Source of the DNA: Nesterenkonia sp. PF2B19
GTDB lineage: Bacteria; Actinomycetota; Actinomycetes; Actinomycetales; Micrococcaceae
Reading direction: 5' to 3'
Assembly (NCBI RefSeq): GCF_001758425.2
Contig: NZ_MDSS02000011.1
Location: 24,724-88,723, forward strand
DNA: 64,000 bases
Shown here: positions 1-8,388 of the stretch, piece by piece
Numbering within the stretch: the stretch's first letter is position 1
Layout: the number at the start of each line of letters is the position of its first letter
Position numbers and translations under genes: made by a program
Notes under the pieces: generated by a model
Told to the model about the DNA's origin: nothing
Databases searched by the model: none
Seen by the model: the letters and a program-made list of their open reading frames with translations, nothing else

Positions 1-575
1 CCCTTGGCCAGGACCACCACGCCGTGGGCGTCGGCGACGCTCCGCGCCTGCCGGACCAGCGTCGCTGCATCGGCGGCCGGCTCCTGCCCGGCCAGCAGAG
101 CCAGCTCGGGGATGTTCGGGGTGATGAGGTCCGCACGGTGCAGGAACTCGATGAGCGCCTGCTCGGCATCCGCCTGGAGGAGCCGATCCCCCGAGGTGGC
201 GACCATCACCGGGTCCACCACCAGCCACGGCCGGTCCGGCAGGCCGTCCCACCACTGGGCGACGGTCTCGATGACCTCCACGGTGCCGAGCATGCCGACC
301 TTGACCGCATCGAGAGCGACATCGTCACTGACAGCGTCCAGCTGCGCACGAAGGAACGTCACCGGCGGCAGGTGGATGTCACGGACACCTTCGGTGTTCT
401 GCGCCACCAGTGCGGTGACCACCGCCATGCCGTAGGCTCCGTGGGCGGCGAAGCTCTTCAGGTCCGCCTGGATGCCGGCCCCGCCGGTGGGGTCCGTCCC
501 GGCGATGGACAGCACGTTGGGGATCTCCCGGACGCCTGACGGGGAGCGGCGCGGTGCAGAGGCGGGTGAGGTCAT
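1..575 (-). CDS. thiD: Hydroxymethylpyrimidine (phosphate) kinase ThiD, 3' part beyond the window
   Basis: Phosphorylates HMP and HMP-P in the cytosol to make the pyrimidine half of thiamine. Read leftward, the frame stays open to the window edge, so the C-terminus is missing. After a short N-terminal tail it reads IAGTDPTGGAGIQADLKSF, the ribokinase-fold start of ThiD, followed by DAVKVGMLG and VVDPVMVATSG. The ATG at 575 is preferred over an in-frame ATG at 596, because GAAGGGA lies at the right distance from 575 and is itself the 3' end of a TPP riboswitch. That riboswitch supports the thiamine assignment. Family and pathway are certain; whether the full protein is fused to ThiE cannot be seen. 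Confidence 0.93.
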   Translation of the reverse strand, partial: MTSPASAPRRSPSGVREIPNVLSIAGTDPTGGAGIQADLKSFAAHGAYGMAVVTALVAQNTEGVRDIHLPPVTFLRAQLDAVSDDVALDAVKVGMLGTVEVIETVAQWWDGLPDRPWLVVDPVMVATSGDRLLQADAEQALIEFLHRADLITPNIPELALLAGQEPAADAATLVRQARSVADAHGVVVLAK

Positions 576-581
576 CGGGCA

Positions 582-661
582 TCCCTTCGCGAGCATGATC
601 AGGTGCAGGTTCAACGGGTGTGGTCTCAGCCAGGTCCCCTGCGGGGACGCGGCACCCCGTG
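582..661 (-). promoter_or_regulatory. TPP riboswitch (THI element) of thiD
   Basis: On the minus strand the leader holds the conserved TPP-sensor blocks in order: CGGGGTGCC, then GGCTGAGA, then ACCCGTTGAACCTG, then GCGAAGGGA. The last block overlaps the ribosome binding site of thiD. Binding of thiamine pyrophosphate would hide that site, so control is probably translational. Recognised from the consensus, not by a covariance search. Confidence 0.92.
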
Positions 662-745
662 CCGATGATCGAGTCTAGTCCAGCGCGGTGGGCGCCCTCA
701 CACCCACGTTCCCGGCTGATCGCCTCTCGACGGCGCGTGGGCCCG

Positions 746-1987
746 TCACAGCACAAGCCACCCCAGCACGCCGGCGACGAGGACGACCGCCCACGCCGGC
801 ACCCTCCAGCTGTTCAGCGCGATGAATGCCCCGACGACCAGCCCGAGGGCCCCCGGACCGACGTCGAGGACTCCGGCGGTGAAGACCGGGTCATACAGGG
901 CGGCCGCGAGGATTCCGACCACCCCGGCGTTGACACCGGTCAGTGCGCGTCGGGCCAGCGGGGCGCCGCGCAGCGCTTCCCAGAAGGGCAGGGCGCCCAC
1001 CACCAGCAGTGCCGCGGGAAGGAAGATGGCCGCCACCGCGATCAGCGCCCCCACCACGCCGCTGGGACCGGAGGTGGTGGAGGCCCCCAGGTATCCGGCG
1101 AAGGTGAACAGGGGCCCCGGCACCGCCTGGGCCGCGCCGTAGCCGGCGAGGAAGACCTCAGGGTCCACGAGGCCCGAACCGACCGTCTCGGCTTCCAGCA
1201 GCGGCAGGACCACGTGTCCACCGCCGAACACGAGGGCGCCGGCCCGGTAGAACAGGTCCACCAGCTGGGCCGCTGCGTGCCAGGCCGCTGACCCGGCCGC
1301 GGCCACCAGCAGCGGCAGGCCCACCAGCAGGATCCCGAAGAGCACCAGCGCGGCGGCGGCGACACGGCGGGAGACGGCCACGGTGAAGGCATCCTCCTCC
1401 CGCGCCTGCGGGGTCTCGGGCCGCAGCCACACCAGACCGATCACTCCTGACGCGGCGATCGCAGCGACCTGGATGAACGGGTGCGGGACCAGCACCACGG
1501 TGATCATCGCCAGCGCCGCGATGGTGGCGCGGGCCGCGTCCGGGGTCAGCGTCCGGGCCATCCCCAGCACCGCGTGGGCCACGACCGCCACAGCCGCGGC
1601 CTTCAGCCCATGGATCCACCCGGCGTCGGAGAGGTCACCGACGGCGGAGACCCCGTAGGCGACGACGACCAGCAGGACGACCGACGGCATCGTGAAGGCG
1701 AACCAGGCCGCGGCCATGCCGCCCCAGCCGGCCCGCTGGAGCCCCAGCGCCATGCCCACCTGGCTGGAGGCCGGGCCGGGCAGGAACTGGCACAGGGCGA
1801 CGAGGTCCGCATACGCCTTCTCGCTGAGCCATCGACGGCGTTCCACGAAGGCCTCGCGGAAGTAGGCGAGGTGAGCCACCGGGCCGCCGAAGGACGTCAG
1901 CCCGAGACGGAGGAAGACGAGGAAGACCTCGAGGACACTGCCGTCATGAGCGCGGGCGGGGCCGTGGGACGGTGAAGAAGGGGTCAC
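746..1987 (-). CDS. chrA: Chromate transporter, CHR family (ChrA)
   Basis: Inner-membrane chromate efflux protein of 413 residues, the length of the long-chain two-domain CHR family. The N-half has FLRLGLTSFGGPVAHLAYFR and LCQFLPGPASSQVG; the C-half repeats the pattern with FYRAGALVFGGGHVVLPLLE and GAAQAVPGPLFTFAGYLG, the usual internal duplication. Hydrophobic segments run through both halves. It stands alone between thiD and the two-component system, transcribed with both but well separated. No ChrB-type regulator is visible. Substrate is inferred from family only. Confidence 0.93.
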   Translation of the reverse strand: MTPSSPSHGPARAHDGSVLEVFLVFLRLGLTSFGGPVAHLAYFREAFVERRRWLSEKAYADLVALCQFLPGPASSQVGMALGLQRAGWGGMAAAWFAFTMPSVVLLVVVAYGVSAVGDLSDAGWIHGLKAAAVAVVAHAVLGMARTLTPDAARATIAALAMITVVLVPHPFIQVAAIAASGVIGLVWLRPETPQAREEDAFTVAVSRRVAAAALVLFGILLVGLPLLVAAAGSAAWHAAAQLVDLFYRAGALVFGGGHVVLPLLEAETVGSGLVDPEVFLAGYGAAQAVPGPLFTFAGYLGASTTSGPSGVVGALIAVAAIFLPAALLVVGALPFWEALRGAPLARRALTGVNAGVVGILAAALYDPVFTAGVLDVGPGALGLVVGAFIALNSWRVPAWAVVLVAGVLGWLVL

Positions 1988-2086
1988 AGGACTCCAGACT
2001 GACGTGAGCAGGTGAACGGCGGGGAAACGCAGCAGGTAAGGGATCAGGCACGGGCTCGGGCACGGGGATCAGGCACGGGATCAGGT

Positions 2087-2806
2087 TCAGCCCCGGGGCT
2101 CGGGAGGCCCCAGTCCCGCCCGATGGGCGAGGATGGCCAGCTCGGTGCGGTCTCGGGCATGGAGCTTGTGCAGGATCCGACTCACGTAGGTGCGCGCCGT
2201 GGCCGGGCTCAGATGCAGGGTGGCACCGATCTCGGCATTGGTCAGGCCCTGCGCCACCGCGCGCAGCACCTCATGCTCGCGGTCGGTCAGCTCGCTGAGA
2301 TCGAGTCCGGCGCCGTCGTCGGGGCCGCTCGCAGGGCTCGGCAGCGCTGCCACGTGCTCCATGAGTCGGCGTGCGATCTGCGGAGAGAGCAGGTTCCCGC
2401 CCTCGGCAGCGGTCCTCACCGCGCCCCTCAGCTGCTCGGCGGGCGTGTCCTTGAGCAGGTATCCGGCCGCTCCGGCGCGGACGGCGTCGAGGACGTCGGC
2501 GTCGTCGTCGAAGGTGGTCAGGATGAGCACGCGCACACCGTCCAGCTGCGGGTCGGCGCGGATCGCTCGCGTGGCGGCGACTCCGTCGGTGCCGGGCATG
2601 CGCAGGTCCATCAGGACCACATCAGGGCGGGTCCGGCGGACCACGCGCAGCGCGTCGTCGCCGTCGACGGCCTCCCCTACGACCTCCAGGGGCTCGTCGC
2701 CCAGAGTCCCGGAGGCGCCGCCCTCCTGCGCTCCGCGGGCCAGCAGCGCCCGGATCCCCGCCCGGACGAGGTCCTGATCATCGGCGAGCACGACATGGAT
2801 GGTCAC
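2087..2806 (-). CDS. NarL/LuxR-family response regulator
   Basis: Cytosolic DNA-binding response regulator of 239 residues. The receiver starts HVVLADDQDLVRAG, has the phospho-acceptor Asp in VVLMDLRMPGTDG (about residue 66) and the conserved Lys in YLLKDTPAEQL. The C-terminal LuxR HTH reads LTDREHEVLRAVAQGLTNAEIG. The GTG at 2806 is chosen because it overlaps the stop of the kinase gene by 4 bases (GTGA), a coupling signal; a longer frame upstream only shadows the kinase. The receiver has a Gly-rich insertion near residues 26-38. Target genes are unknown. Confidence 0.92.
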   Translation of the reverse strand: MTIHVVLADDQDLVRAGIRALLARGAQEGGASGTLGDEPLEVVGEAVDGDDALRVVRRTRPDVVLMDLRMPGTDGVAATRAIRADPQLDGVRVLILTTFDDDADVLDAVRAGAAGYLLKDTPAEQLRGAVRTAAEGGNLLSPQIARRLMEHVAALPSPASGPDDGAGLDLSELTDREHEVLRAVAQGLTNAEIGATLHLSPATARTYVSRILHKLHARDRTELAILAHRAGLGPPEPRG

Positions 2807-4077
2807 GGTGTCCTCCCTGGGGCAGCAGGCGGGCGGCGACGCTCCTCGGGGTCCGAAGGCAGCGGCAGCAGGGCCCGCACCAAGAAGCCGTCGGCCTGTG
2901 GCCTCGCTTCGAGCGATCCGCCGCAGGCCTCCGCGCGCTCCCGCATGCCTTGCAGCCCATGACCGGCCGCCGGGCGGCTTCCGTGGTGCGCGGCGGCAGG
3001 TTCCCGCCGCGGCCCGGGATCCTCGACTTCGACCCCCAGGCCGCCGTCCGTCAGCCCGATCCACAGCCGAGCCTCCTCGGCCCGGGAATGCCGGACGATG
3101 TTGGTCAGGGCCTCCTGGGCGATCCGATGGGCCGCCGCCTCCCGGGCCGGCGGCAGCGCCACCGGGACCTCGATGTGACAGCTGATGCGCAGCGGGAGCG
3201 CCGGGATGACGGATCGCCGAAGGCCGTGGAGCGTAGGCGGCACTCTGGACGGGGTGCTCACGGCGTCAGCGGCGTGGTCAGGGTCCTCCGCATCGTCCCC
3301 ATCGGCCTCCTTCCGGAGCTGGCGGACCGTGCTGCGCAGCTCATCGAGCATGGTGCGGCCGGTGCGAGCCACGACGTCCATGGCCTCCTGTGCGGCGCCG
3401 GGATCGTCTTCGGCGGCCTCTCGGGCCAGATCGGCATGCAGGGTGATCACGGAGATCTGATGTCCGAGCGAATCATGCAGCTCCCGAGCCAGCGCCGTGC
3501 GGTCGTCACTGCGCTGACGGGCGGCTCGGCTGCGTTCCAGGCGCACGCTGGTCTCCACCAGCTTGTCGGTGCGGCGCTGGAGACGGCGGCGTGTCCTCAG
3601 GGCATCGCCCAGAGCGATCGCTGCGGCCATCAGCGCCACATGTCCCGCCGCCTCGTAGCCGAGGATCTGGACCGGATCCTGGCCCTGCAGGAGCCGCGCC
3701 GTGTAGCTGACCAGCAGCAGCACGACGGCGGCGAGCGCCGGCCAGCGGGGACCACGCTGCTCGGCGGCGGAGAACAGGGCCGCAGCGGTGGGCACGCTGA
3801 GTCCCACCACCGGATAGCCGATGCTGTAGTAGGCGAACAGGCCGAGCACGGTGAGCCAGAGCACCAGCAACGGGTGGCTGCGGCGCGCGAGCATCAGCGC
3901 ACCGAGCCCGGCGGCCCAGAGGTAGGCGAGAACGTCCGGGGCACGGTCCCCCGCCTGGTCCGCTGAGATCATGATCGACAGGGTGGCGGTGACCGCGAGC
4001 GCCATCGCGATGTCCAGGCCCTGCGGCCTGGTCATGCCGACGCCCCGTCGCTCGTCCTCGGGGTCCGCCTGTGCCAT
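2803..4077 (-). CDS. Sensor histidine kinase, HisKA_3 type
   Basis: Membrane sensor kinase of 424 residues that should phosphorylate the response regulator encoded just downstream. The N-terminal half holds about five hydrophobic segments (residues 20-160). A dimerisation/phospho-acceptor helix follows with ARELHDSLGHQ, His at about 201, then an ATPase domain with AQEALTNIVRHSRA and GHGLQGMRERAEACGG. This is the DesK/NarX-like class that pairs with NarL regulators. The ATG at 4077 is used; the frame extends further upstream, but that part is not protein-like. No extracytoplasmic sensor domain is seen, so the signal may be in the membrane. Confidence 0.92.
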   Translation of the reverse strand: MAQADPEDERRGVGMTRPQGLDIAMALAVTATLSIMISADQAGDRAPDVLAYLWAAGLGALMLARRSHPLLVLWLTVLGLFAYYSIGYPVVGLSVPTAAALFSAAEQRGPRWPALAAVVLLLVSYTARLLQGQDPVQILGYEAAGHVALMAAAIALGDALRTRRRLQRRTDKLVETSVRLERSRAARQRSDDRTALARELHDSLGHQISVITLHADLAREAAEDDPGAAQEAMDVVARTGRTMLDELRSTVRQLRKEADGDDAEDPDHAADAVSTPSRVPPTLHGLRRSVIPALPLRISCHIEVPVALPPAREAAAHRIAQEALTNIVRHSRAEEARLWIGLTDGGLGVEVEDPGPRREPAAAHHGSRPAAGHGLQGMRERAEACGGSLEARPQADGFLVRALLPLPSDPEERRRPPAAPGRTP

Positions 4078-4208
4078 GGGCCCAGTGTAGGCCGGGCCTG
4101 GGCCAGAGGTGATCGCCCCAGGAGGTCTGGGGTGTCGCCTGGAGGCGACCGGGTCCCTCGCCTGGAGACGGATTTGGCCGCCCTCTCCCCGAGGCGATGC
4201 TGGTTCCC

Positions 4209-4730
4209 ATGGACACCTCGCAGAACCCCGCATCGCCGCATCGCCCTCCGCCCGACGGGCTGGCTGGGCGCACCGGCCCGTCGCTGCCCTGGTACGGCGC
4301 CGTCGCCCTGGCCCTCCTGGCCGTGCCCCGTGTGGTGCTGCATGACCTGCACCTGATCGCGCCGGGCTCGGTCCTCAATGCTGTTCTGGCCGTGGTTCCG
4401 CCGCTGGTGTGGGTGGTGGTCGCCGTCGTGATGCGTCTGCGCCGTCCGTTCCTGGCTCTGCTCGCGGTGGGCGCGGTGTACGGCGTGCTGCTCGCCGTCC
4501 TGCACCTGGTCCTCTGGGACCTCAACGTGGCGGGTGCCGATGTGCGGCTGGGCGGGAACTTCGAGGATCTGCCGCCGGCGGCGCATGTCCTCATCACCCG
4601 CGGGGCCGCCACGGTGTCCAGCCTGTTCACCGGTGTGGCAGTCGGCGCGGTGACCGGACTGGCCGCCGGCTGCCTGCGGTCGCTGCTGACGCGCTCTGAC
4701 CGTGAGCCGGTGCGAGGCCGCTCCCGCTGA
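4209..4730 (+). CDS. Small integral membrane protein, function unknown
   Basis: A 173-residue protein with a Pro-rich cytosolic start and four hydrophobic stretches: WYGAVALALLAVPRVVL, VLNAVLAVVPPLVWVVVAVV, LLAVGAVYGVLLAVLHLVLW and SSLFTGVAVGAVTGLAAG. A DLNVAGADVRLGGNFEDLPPA loop separates the last two. It starts 131 bp from and divergent to the histidine kinase, so the two may share a control region. The start at ATG 4209 (MDTSQ) is favoured over ATG 4197. I do not recognise a named family. Codon use fits the surrounding chromosome, so I take it as real. Confidence 0.7.
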   Translation: MDTSQNPASPHRPPPDGLAGRTGPSLPWYGAVALALLAVPRVVLHDLHLIAPGSVLNAVLAVVPPLVWVVVAVVMRLRRPFLALLAVGAVYGVLLAVLHLVLWDLNVAGADVRLGGNFEDLPPAAHVLITRGAATVSSLFTGVAVGAVTGLAAGCLRSLLTRSDREPVRGRSR

Positions 4731-4790
4731 TCCGTCCGTCGGGCGGAGCCGGACCCGTCCACGCCGCAGGGCTCAGTAGACTGTCGATCC

Positions 4791-5984
4791 ATGACCGACG
4801 TGTCCTGTGATTCTGCGCTGACGTGTCCGATCGAAGCCCTTCACGTCCACGGCGCGGTGGAGCTCGCCCCGGGTCTCCGCGGAGTGGTCCCGCACCGGCT
4901 TCCGGCGCCGGCCCGGCGGCAGATCCATGACCCGGGCACAGCGGCTGTGGCCGCCGCGCCGGCAGGAGTGCGGCTGCGGCTGCGCACGGCGGCCCGGCGG
5001 CTGATGGTCACCGTGCTGCCCACCGACATGGGGGCCCGGGATGATCCCACTCGCCCGGCTCCGCTGCATGACGTACTGGTCGACGGCTCCCTGCTGAGCT
5101 GTCCTGTCGCTCAGCCGCTCGAGCAGCGTGGGTCGGAGCCAGTCCGGACGGCAGAGGATCCCGGGCTGTGGCAGGTGGACGTCTCCGGATCGGCCCCGGA
5201 CGGACTGCTCCCCGCGGGCGACAAGCTGGTGGAGATCTGGCTGCCGTATGAGGAGCCGGCGGAGCTGGTGGACATCCATGCGGATGCTCCAGTGGCGCCG
5301 GCCCCGTCCGACGGTCCGCGGTGGGTGCACCACGGCAGCTCCATCAGTCACGGATCCGACGCCGAGGGACCGTCACGGGCTTGGCCGGCGGTGGCGGCGC
5401 AGGCCGCAGGCCTCGACCTGGTGAACCTGGGGCTGGCCGGCAACGCGATGCTCGACCAGTTCACCGCGCGGACCATCCGGGACCTGCCGGCGGATGTGAT
5501 CACACTGAAGCTGGGCATCAACGTGGTCAACGGCGATGTGTTCCGGCTGCGCAGCTTCTCCCCTGCGGTCCATGGCTTCCTGGACACGATCCGTGACGGC
5601 CATCCGACCACCCCGCTGCATGTGGTGACCCCGTTGTGGTGCGGCATCCAGGAGCACACTCCCGGGCCCGTGGTCGCCACTGATCACGCGGGGCATGACG
5701 GCGTCGTGCGCCGCGTCTTCCACGCCGCCGGAGACCCTGCCGAGGTCGAGCAGGGTCGCCTGACGTTGACGGTCGTCCGTGCGGAGCTGGCCCGGATCGT
5801 GGGCGAACGCGCCCAGGACGATCCCCATCTGCATCTGGTCGACGGGCTGTCCCTCTATGGGCCCCGAGACGCGGAACGGCTTCCCCTGCCGGACGCTCTC
5901 CACCCGGACACTGCCACACACGCGCTCATCGGCGAACGGTTCGCGCGGATCCTGCGGAGCTCGTGGCCCGCATGCCGGCGATAG
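4791..5984 (+). CDS. SGNH/GDSL hydrolase family protein
   Basis: Probable lipase or acyl-esterase of 397 residues. The C-terminal half carries the SGNH blocks: HHGSSISHGSD with the nucleophile Ser, NLGLAGNAML with the block II Gly, LKLGINVVNG with the block III Asn, and DALHPD with the Asp-His pair. The first 170 residues look like a beta-rich carbohydrate-binding-like domain, as seen in two-domain GDSL hydrolases. There is no clear signal peptide, so a cytosolic location is likely. The gene is followed after 9 bp by the VanZ-RDD gene in the same direction. Substrate unknown. Confidence 0.87.
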   Translation: MTDVSCDSALTCPIEALHVHGAVELAPGLRGVVPHRLPAPARRQIHDPGTAAVAAAPAGVRLRLRTAARRLMVTVLPTDMGARDDPTRPAPLHDVLVDGSLLSCPVAQPLEQRGSEPVRTAEDPGLWQVDVSGSAPDGLLPAGDKLVEIWLPYEEPAELVDIHADAPVAPAPSDGPRWVHHGSSISHGSDAEGPSRAWPAVAAQAAGLDLVNLGLAGNAMLDQFTARTIRDLPADVITLKLGINVVNGDVFRLRSFSPAVHGFLDTIRDGHPTTPLHVVTPLWCGIQEHTPGPVVATDHAGHDGVVRRVFHAAGDPAEVEQGRLTLTVVRAELARIVGERAQDDPHLHLVDGLSLYGPRDAERLPLPDALHPDTATHALIGERFARILRSSWPACRR

Positions 5985-5993
5985 GCTTCCCCC

Positions 5994-7514
5994 ATGGAGC
6001 AGCAGGTCATCCTCGGGGCGCTGGCCATCGGCGTCGGCTTCGCCGCCGCGGTCGCGCTGTTCGTGCCGTTCGTCGTAGTCAGCTATCGGGTGCGGGGGCG
6101 GCTGAGCGCGACGCGTCTGTTCGTCTGGTTCGCCGCACTGGTCTATTTCTGGGCCATCTGGTCCTATACGTTGCTGCCCCTACCCTCGCCCGAGACGATC
6201 ACCTGCGCAGGGACCAATCTGGATCCGCTGCGCTTCGTCGATGACGTCCGAGGCGCGCTGGGCCCGCCGCGCGCCACGCTCACCGACCCCGCCGTGCTTC
6301 AGCTGGCGCTGAACGTGCTGCTGTTCGTGCCGCTGGGCTTCTTCATCCGGCTCCTGGGGAACCGGGGGATCCCCACGGCGGCAGTGGTGGGTCTGTGTGT
6401 GTCCGCAGTCATCGAGACCACTCAGCTGACCGGCGTCTGGGGCCTCTACCCATGTGCCTACCGGGTCTTCGACGTCGATGATCTGCTGATGAACACTCTG
6501 GGCGCCGTCTGCGGATCCGTCATCGCGGTGCTCATCCCCCGCGAACGCCGCGGCATCCGGACCCACGTGGAGGCCGTGATGCCCCGCGAGGTCACACGGG
6601 GCCGGCGCCTGCTGGCGATGCTCTGCGACGGCCTCGGTCTCCTCCTCTTCGCGGCCGCCGTGACGATTGCTCTGCGGGCTGGCCTCCTGTACGTCCTGGA
6701 CGACCGCGAGGCGGCCCTCGGCGAGACCCCGACGACGCTTGGCATGCTGTCCGCCTGCGCCGTCTGGCTGCTGCTCATCCTGGGCACCGGCAGGTCGGTG
6801 GGAGACGTCGCCGTGCAGCTGCGCTACACCGGCTCCGTCTTCCCCACACCGGTGACCAGGACGCTGCGGGCCGTGACCGGCGTCGTGGGCTTCGGCGTGC
6901 TGATGCTCGCACCCGGCCCCGGGACCGCCGCGGCCTGGGCGTTCGTCCTGCTGAGCGTCATTGCCACCCTCACCACCGATCGCGGACGAGGCCTTCCCGG
7001 AGTCCTCTCGCGACAGCGCGTCACCGATGCCGCCGCGAAGCGTGGCGCGGCGCGCGCCGTCGTCGGACCTCCGACGGTGAGCGGGGCGATCACCCGCGAC
7101 CCGCCGTGGGTCGGCTCAGGGCCTGCGCTCGGCAGTCTCGATGCGGTCCAGCAGCTCCGCCAGGAAGTCGGCCGCCTTCGCCACGCGTCCGACGGTCAGT
7201 TCGGCCCGGGAGTGGGTCAGCAGGCCGTCGCCCTCGACGCGGACCGGGCACCGGTCGGCCCGCTCCTCCTGGAGGAGCCACGTGCGCACATCCCGGGTCA
7301 GGATCTCCTGAGCCTGGTCGGCCGGGACGCCGCCGACGACGAACCTCTCGTCGAACTCCGGGTCCCCGATGGCCTCCGGGCCGACCCCGACCGCCTGGGC
7401 GGCCTTGCCGAACAGGCCGCGACGTTCGAGGAAGAACGGCGGCATCGGCTGGTGCAGCCCCAGCACCACGATCTGGTGCTTCTCGGTGACCTGGACGCGC
7501 TCCCGTCGGCGTGA
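5994..7514 (+). CDS. VanZ-RDD membrane protein with an aberrant C-terminal extension
   Basis: The first about 190 residues form a VanZ-like domain (YFWAIWSYTLLPLP, ALNVLLFVPLGFFIRLLGNRG, SAVIETTQLTG, FDVDDLLMNTLGAVCG). They are followed by an RDD domain with about four membrane segments (residues 205-335). VanZ members are linked to glycopeptide tolerance, but most actinobacterial copies have no known role. From about residue 355 the frame runs antisense through the next gene for about 400 bp and stops looking like protein. The natural end is probably near 7078, where a stop lies in a neighbouring frame, so a late frameshift or lost stop is suspected. Confidence 0.8.
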   Translation: MEQQVILGALAIGVGFAAAVALFVPFVVVSYRVRGRLSATRLFVWFAALVYFWAIWSYTLLPLPSPETITCAGTNLDPLRFVDDVRGALGPPRATLTDPAVLQLALNVLLFVPLGFFIRLLGNRGIPTAAVVGLCVSAVIETTQLTGVWGLYPCAYRVFDVDDLLMNTLGAVCGSVIAVLIPRERRGIRTHVEAVMPREVTRGRRLLAMLCDGLGLLLFAAAVTIALRAGLLYVLDDREAALGETPTTLGMLSACAVWLLLILGTGRSVGDVAVQLRYTGSVFPTPVTRTLRAVTGVVGFGVLMLAPGPGTAAAWAFVLLSVIATLTTDRGRGLPGVLSRQRVTDAAAKRGAARAVVGPPTVSGAITRDPPWVGSGPALGSLDAVQQLRQEVGRLRHASDGQFGPGVGQQAVALDADRAPVGPLLLEEPRAHIPGQDLLSLVGRDAADDEPLVELRVPDGLRADPDRLGGLAEQAATFEEERRHRLVQPQHHDLVLLGDLDALPSA

Positions 7515-7880
7515 TCCCGAGGACGTGCGCCGAGCAGTCCCCGACGGCCTCTCGGTGCGGTACCGATACTCGAAGGCCAGCAGAGGCCGGCCCCGATGCT
7601 CGCCCTCCAGCACGTGCACCGCGGTGGTCCGGTAATCCACGCGGGCCTGACCGGACAACGGCGTCCTGCCGCGTCGTCCGTACCGGAACGGCCTGCCCTC
7701 GAAGCGGCGCGTCAGGGATCGATCGGAGGGACGATACGACCATCCTCGCGCCTCCGCCGCGCTGCGGATCCTGTCCCGCTCCTGCTTCTTCGTCCACCAC
7801 GCCCAGGCCAGGATCCCGATGAGCACCACTGCTCCGAGGATCGGCCACACATCGCCCAGAAGCTCCTGCATGCGCCCCAC
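7116..7880 (-). CDS. Membrane-anchored protein of unknown function (DUF3137-like)
   Basis: A 254-residue protein with one N-terminal transmembrane helix (WPILGAVVLIGILAWAW), then a charged segment and a soluble domain. That domain has strands such as GRPLLAFEYRYRTE and HQIVVLGLHQPMPPFFLERRGLF, ending in a helical tail. The layout resembles actinobacterial proteins loosely grouped with DUF3137; this is an impression, not a search result. It converges on and overlaps the VanZ-RDD reading frame. It is the last intact chromosomal gene before the integrative element. Confidence 0.72.
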   Translation of the reverse strand: MGRMQELLGDVWPILGAVVLIGILAWAWWTKKQERDRIRSAAEARGWSYRPSDRSLTRRFEGRPFRYGRRGRTPLSGQARVDYRTTAVHVLEGEHRGRPLLAFEYRYRTERPSGTARRTSSGSRRRERVQVTEKHQIVVLGLHQPMPPFFLERRGLFGKAAQAVGVGPEAIGDPEFDERFVVGGVPADQAQEILTRDVRTWLLQEERADRCPVRVEGDGLLTHSRAELTVGRVAKAADFLAELLDRIETAERRP

Positions 7881-7933
7881 CTCCGTGGGGACATCCTATC
7901 TGTGAGCTGTCTCACATGCCCGGCGGGTCGTGG

Positions 7934-8043
7934 TCACACTGTCAGGAACCCGGCCACCAGCGGGATGGTCACGATGGAGGCGAGCGTGCCAGCGACCAGG
8001 ATCGCCGCGGCAAGCCGACCGTCGCCGTCGTACTCCTCGGAGA
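7934..8043 (-). pseudogene. Detached native 3' end of the AEC transporter gene
   Basis: Minus-strand translation gives SEEYDGDGRLAAAILVAG followed by about 15 hydrophobic residues and TGA at 7934. The first part matches the C-terminus of the AEC transporter at 52165-53154 (SEEYDGDGRLAAAILVTS). The rest of that gene lies 44 kb away, so this is the original gene tail cut off when the element integrated. It has no start and cannot be expressed as a transporter. Confidence 0.85.
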
Positions 8044-8055
8044 GGAGTATGACGG
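8025..8055. other. attL junction of the integrative element
   Basis: CCGTCGTACTCCTC, then GGA, then GAGGAGTATGACGG: two 14-bp arms in inverted orientation around 3 bp, with one mismatch in the left, chromosomal arm. Bases 8019-8043 match 52250-52274 at 24 of 25 positions. To the left lies the native AEC gene tail, to the right element DNA. This is the form expected for a tyrosine-recombinase core site. Confidence 0.82.
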
Positions 8056-8110
8056 ACCCGCGCCGTTGCCCGCCATGACGGCCCTTTGCCGCGAGCTTCC
8101 GGTCATCCAG

Positions 8111-8388
8111 CCACGTTAGACCGTCATTGACCGTAACCCAGGATCACGCGCCGTCACGTTCAAAAGTGGTCGTAAAACGGTCGCTGGCGAAGCGACCACT
8201 TTTGGCGGTCAATCGGGCCACCTCCTTGCCGCTTCCTCGACAGAGGGTGATCCGTCCGCTTCGCATGAGGGCCATCGGTCCACGTTAGACCGTCAGGAAC
8301 CGTTGTAGGTTCCAGCTAAGTTGTCAGTAGTGTCACCTATCTGTCAGTGGTTTGTCAGTGGTGTCATCTATCTGTCAGTGGGTCACGT
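8111..8388. repeat. Repeat-rich left end of the element (putative integrase arm sites)
   Basis: Three repeat sets in 280 bp without a gene. CCACGTTAGACCGTCA occurs exactly at 8111-8126 and 8280-8295. GGTCGTAAAACGGTCGC at 8168-8184 recurs exactly at 52072-52088 near the integrase; here it overlaps a 12-bp perfect inverted repeat (8161-8172 with 8193-8204). A 29-bp unit starting TGTCAGT occurs at 8322-8350 and 8353-8381 with two mismatches. Position just inside attL suggests arm-type integrase or excisionase binding sites. The TGTCAGT units could instead be an old transposon end. Confidence 0.6.

Noticed and set aside
8322..8381. Two 29-bp repeats suggesting a short CRISPR
   Set aside because: Only 2 bases separate them, there are only two units and no cas genes are present.
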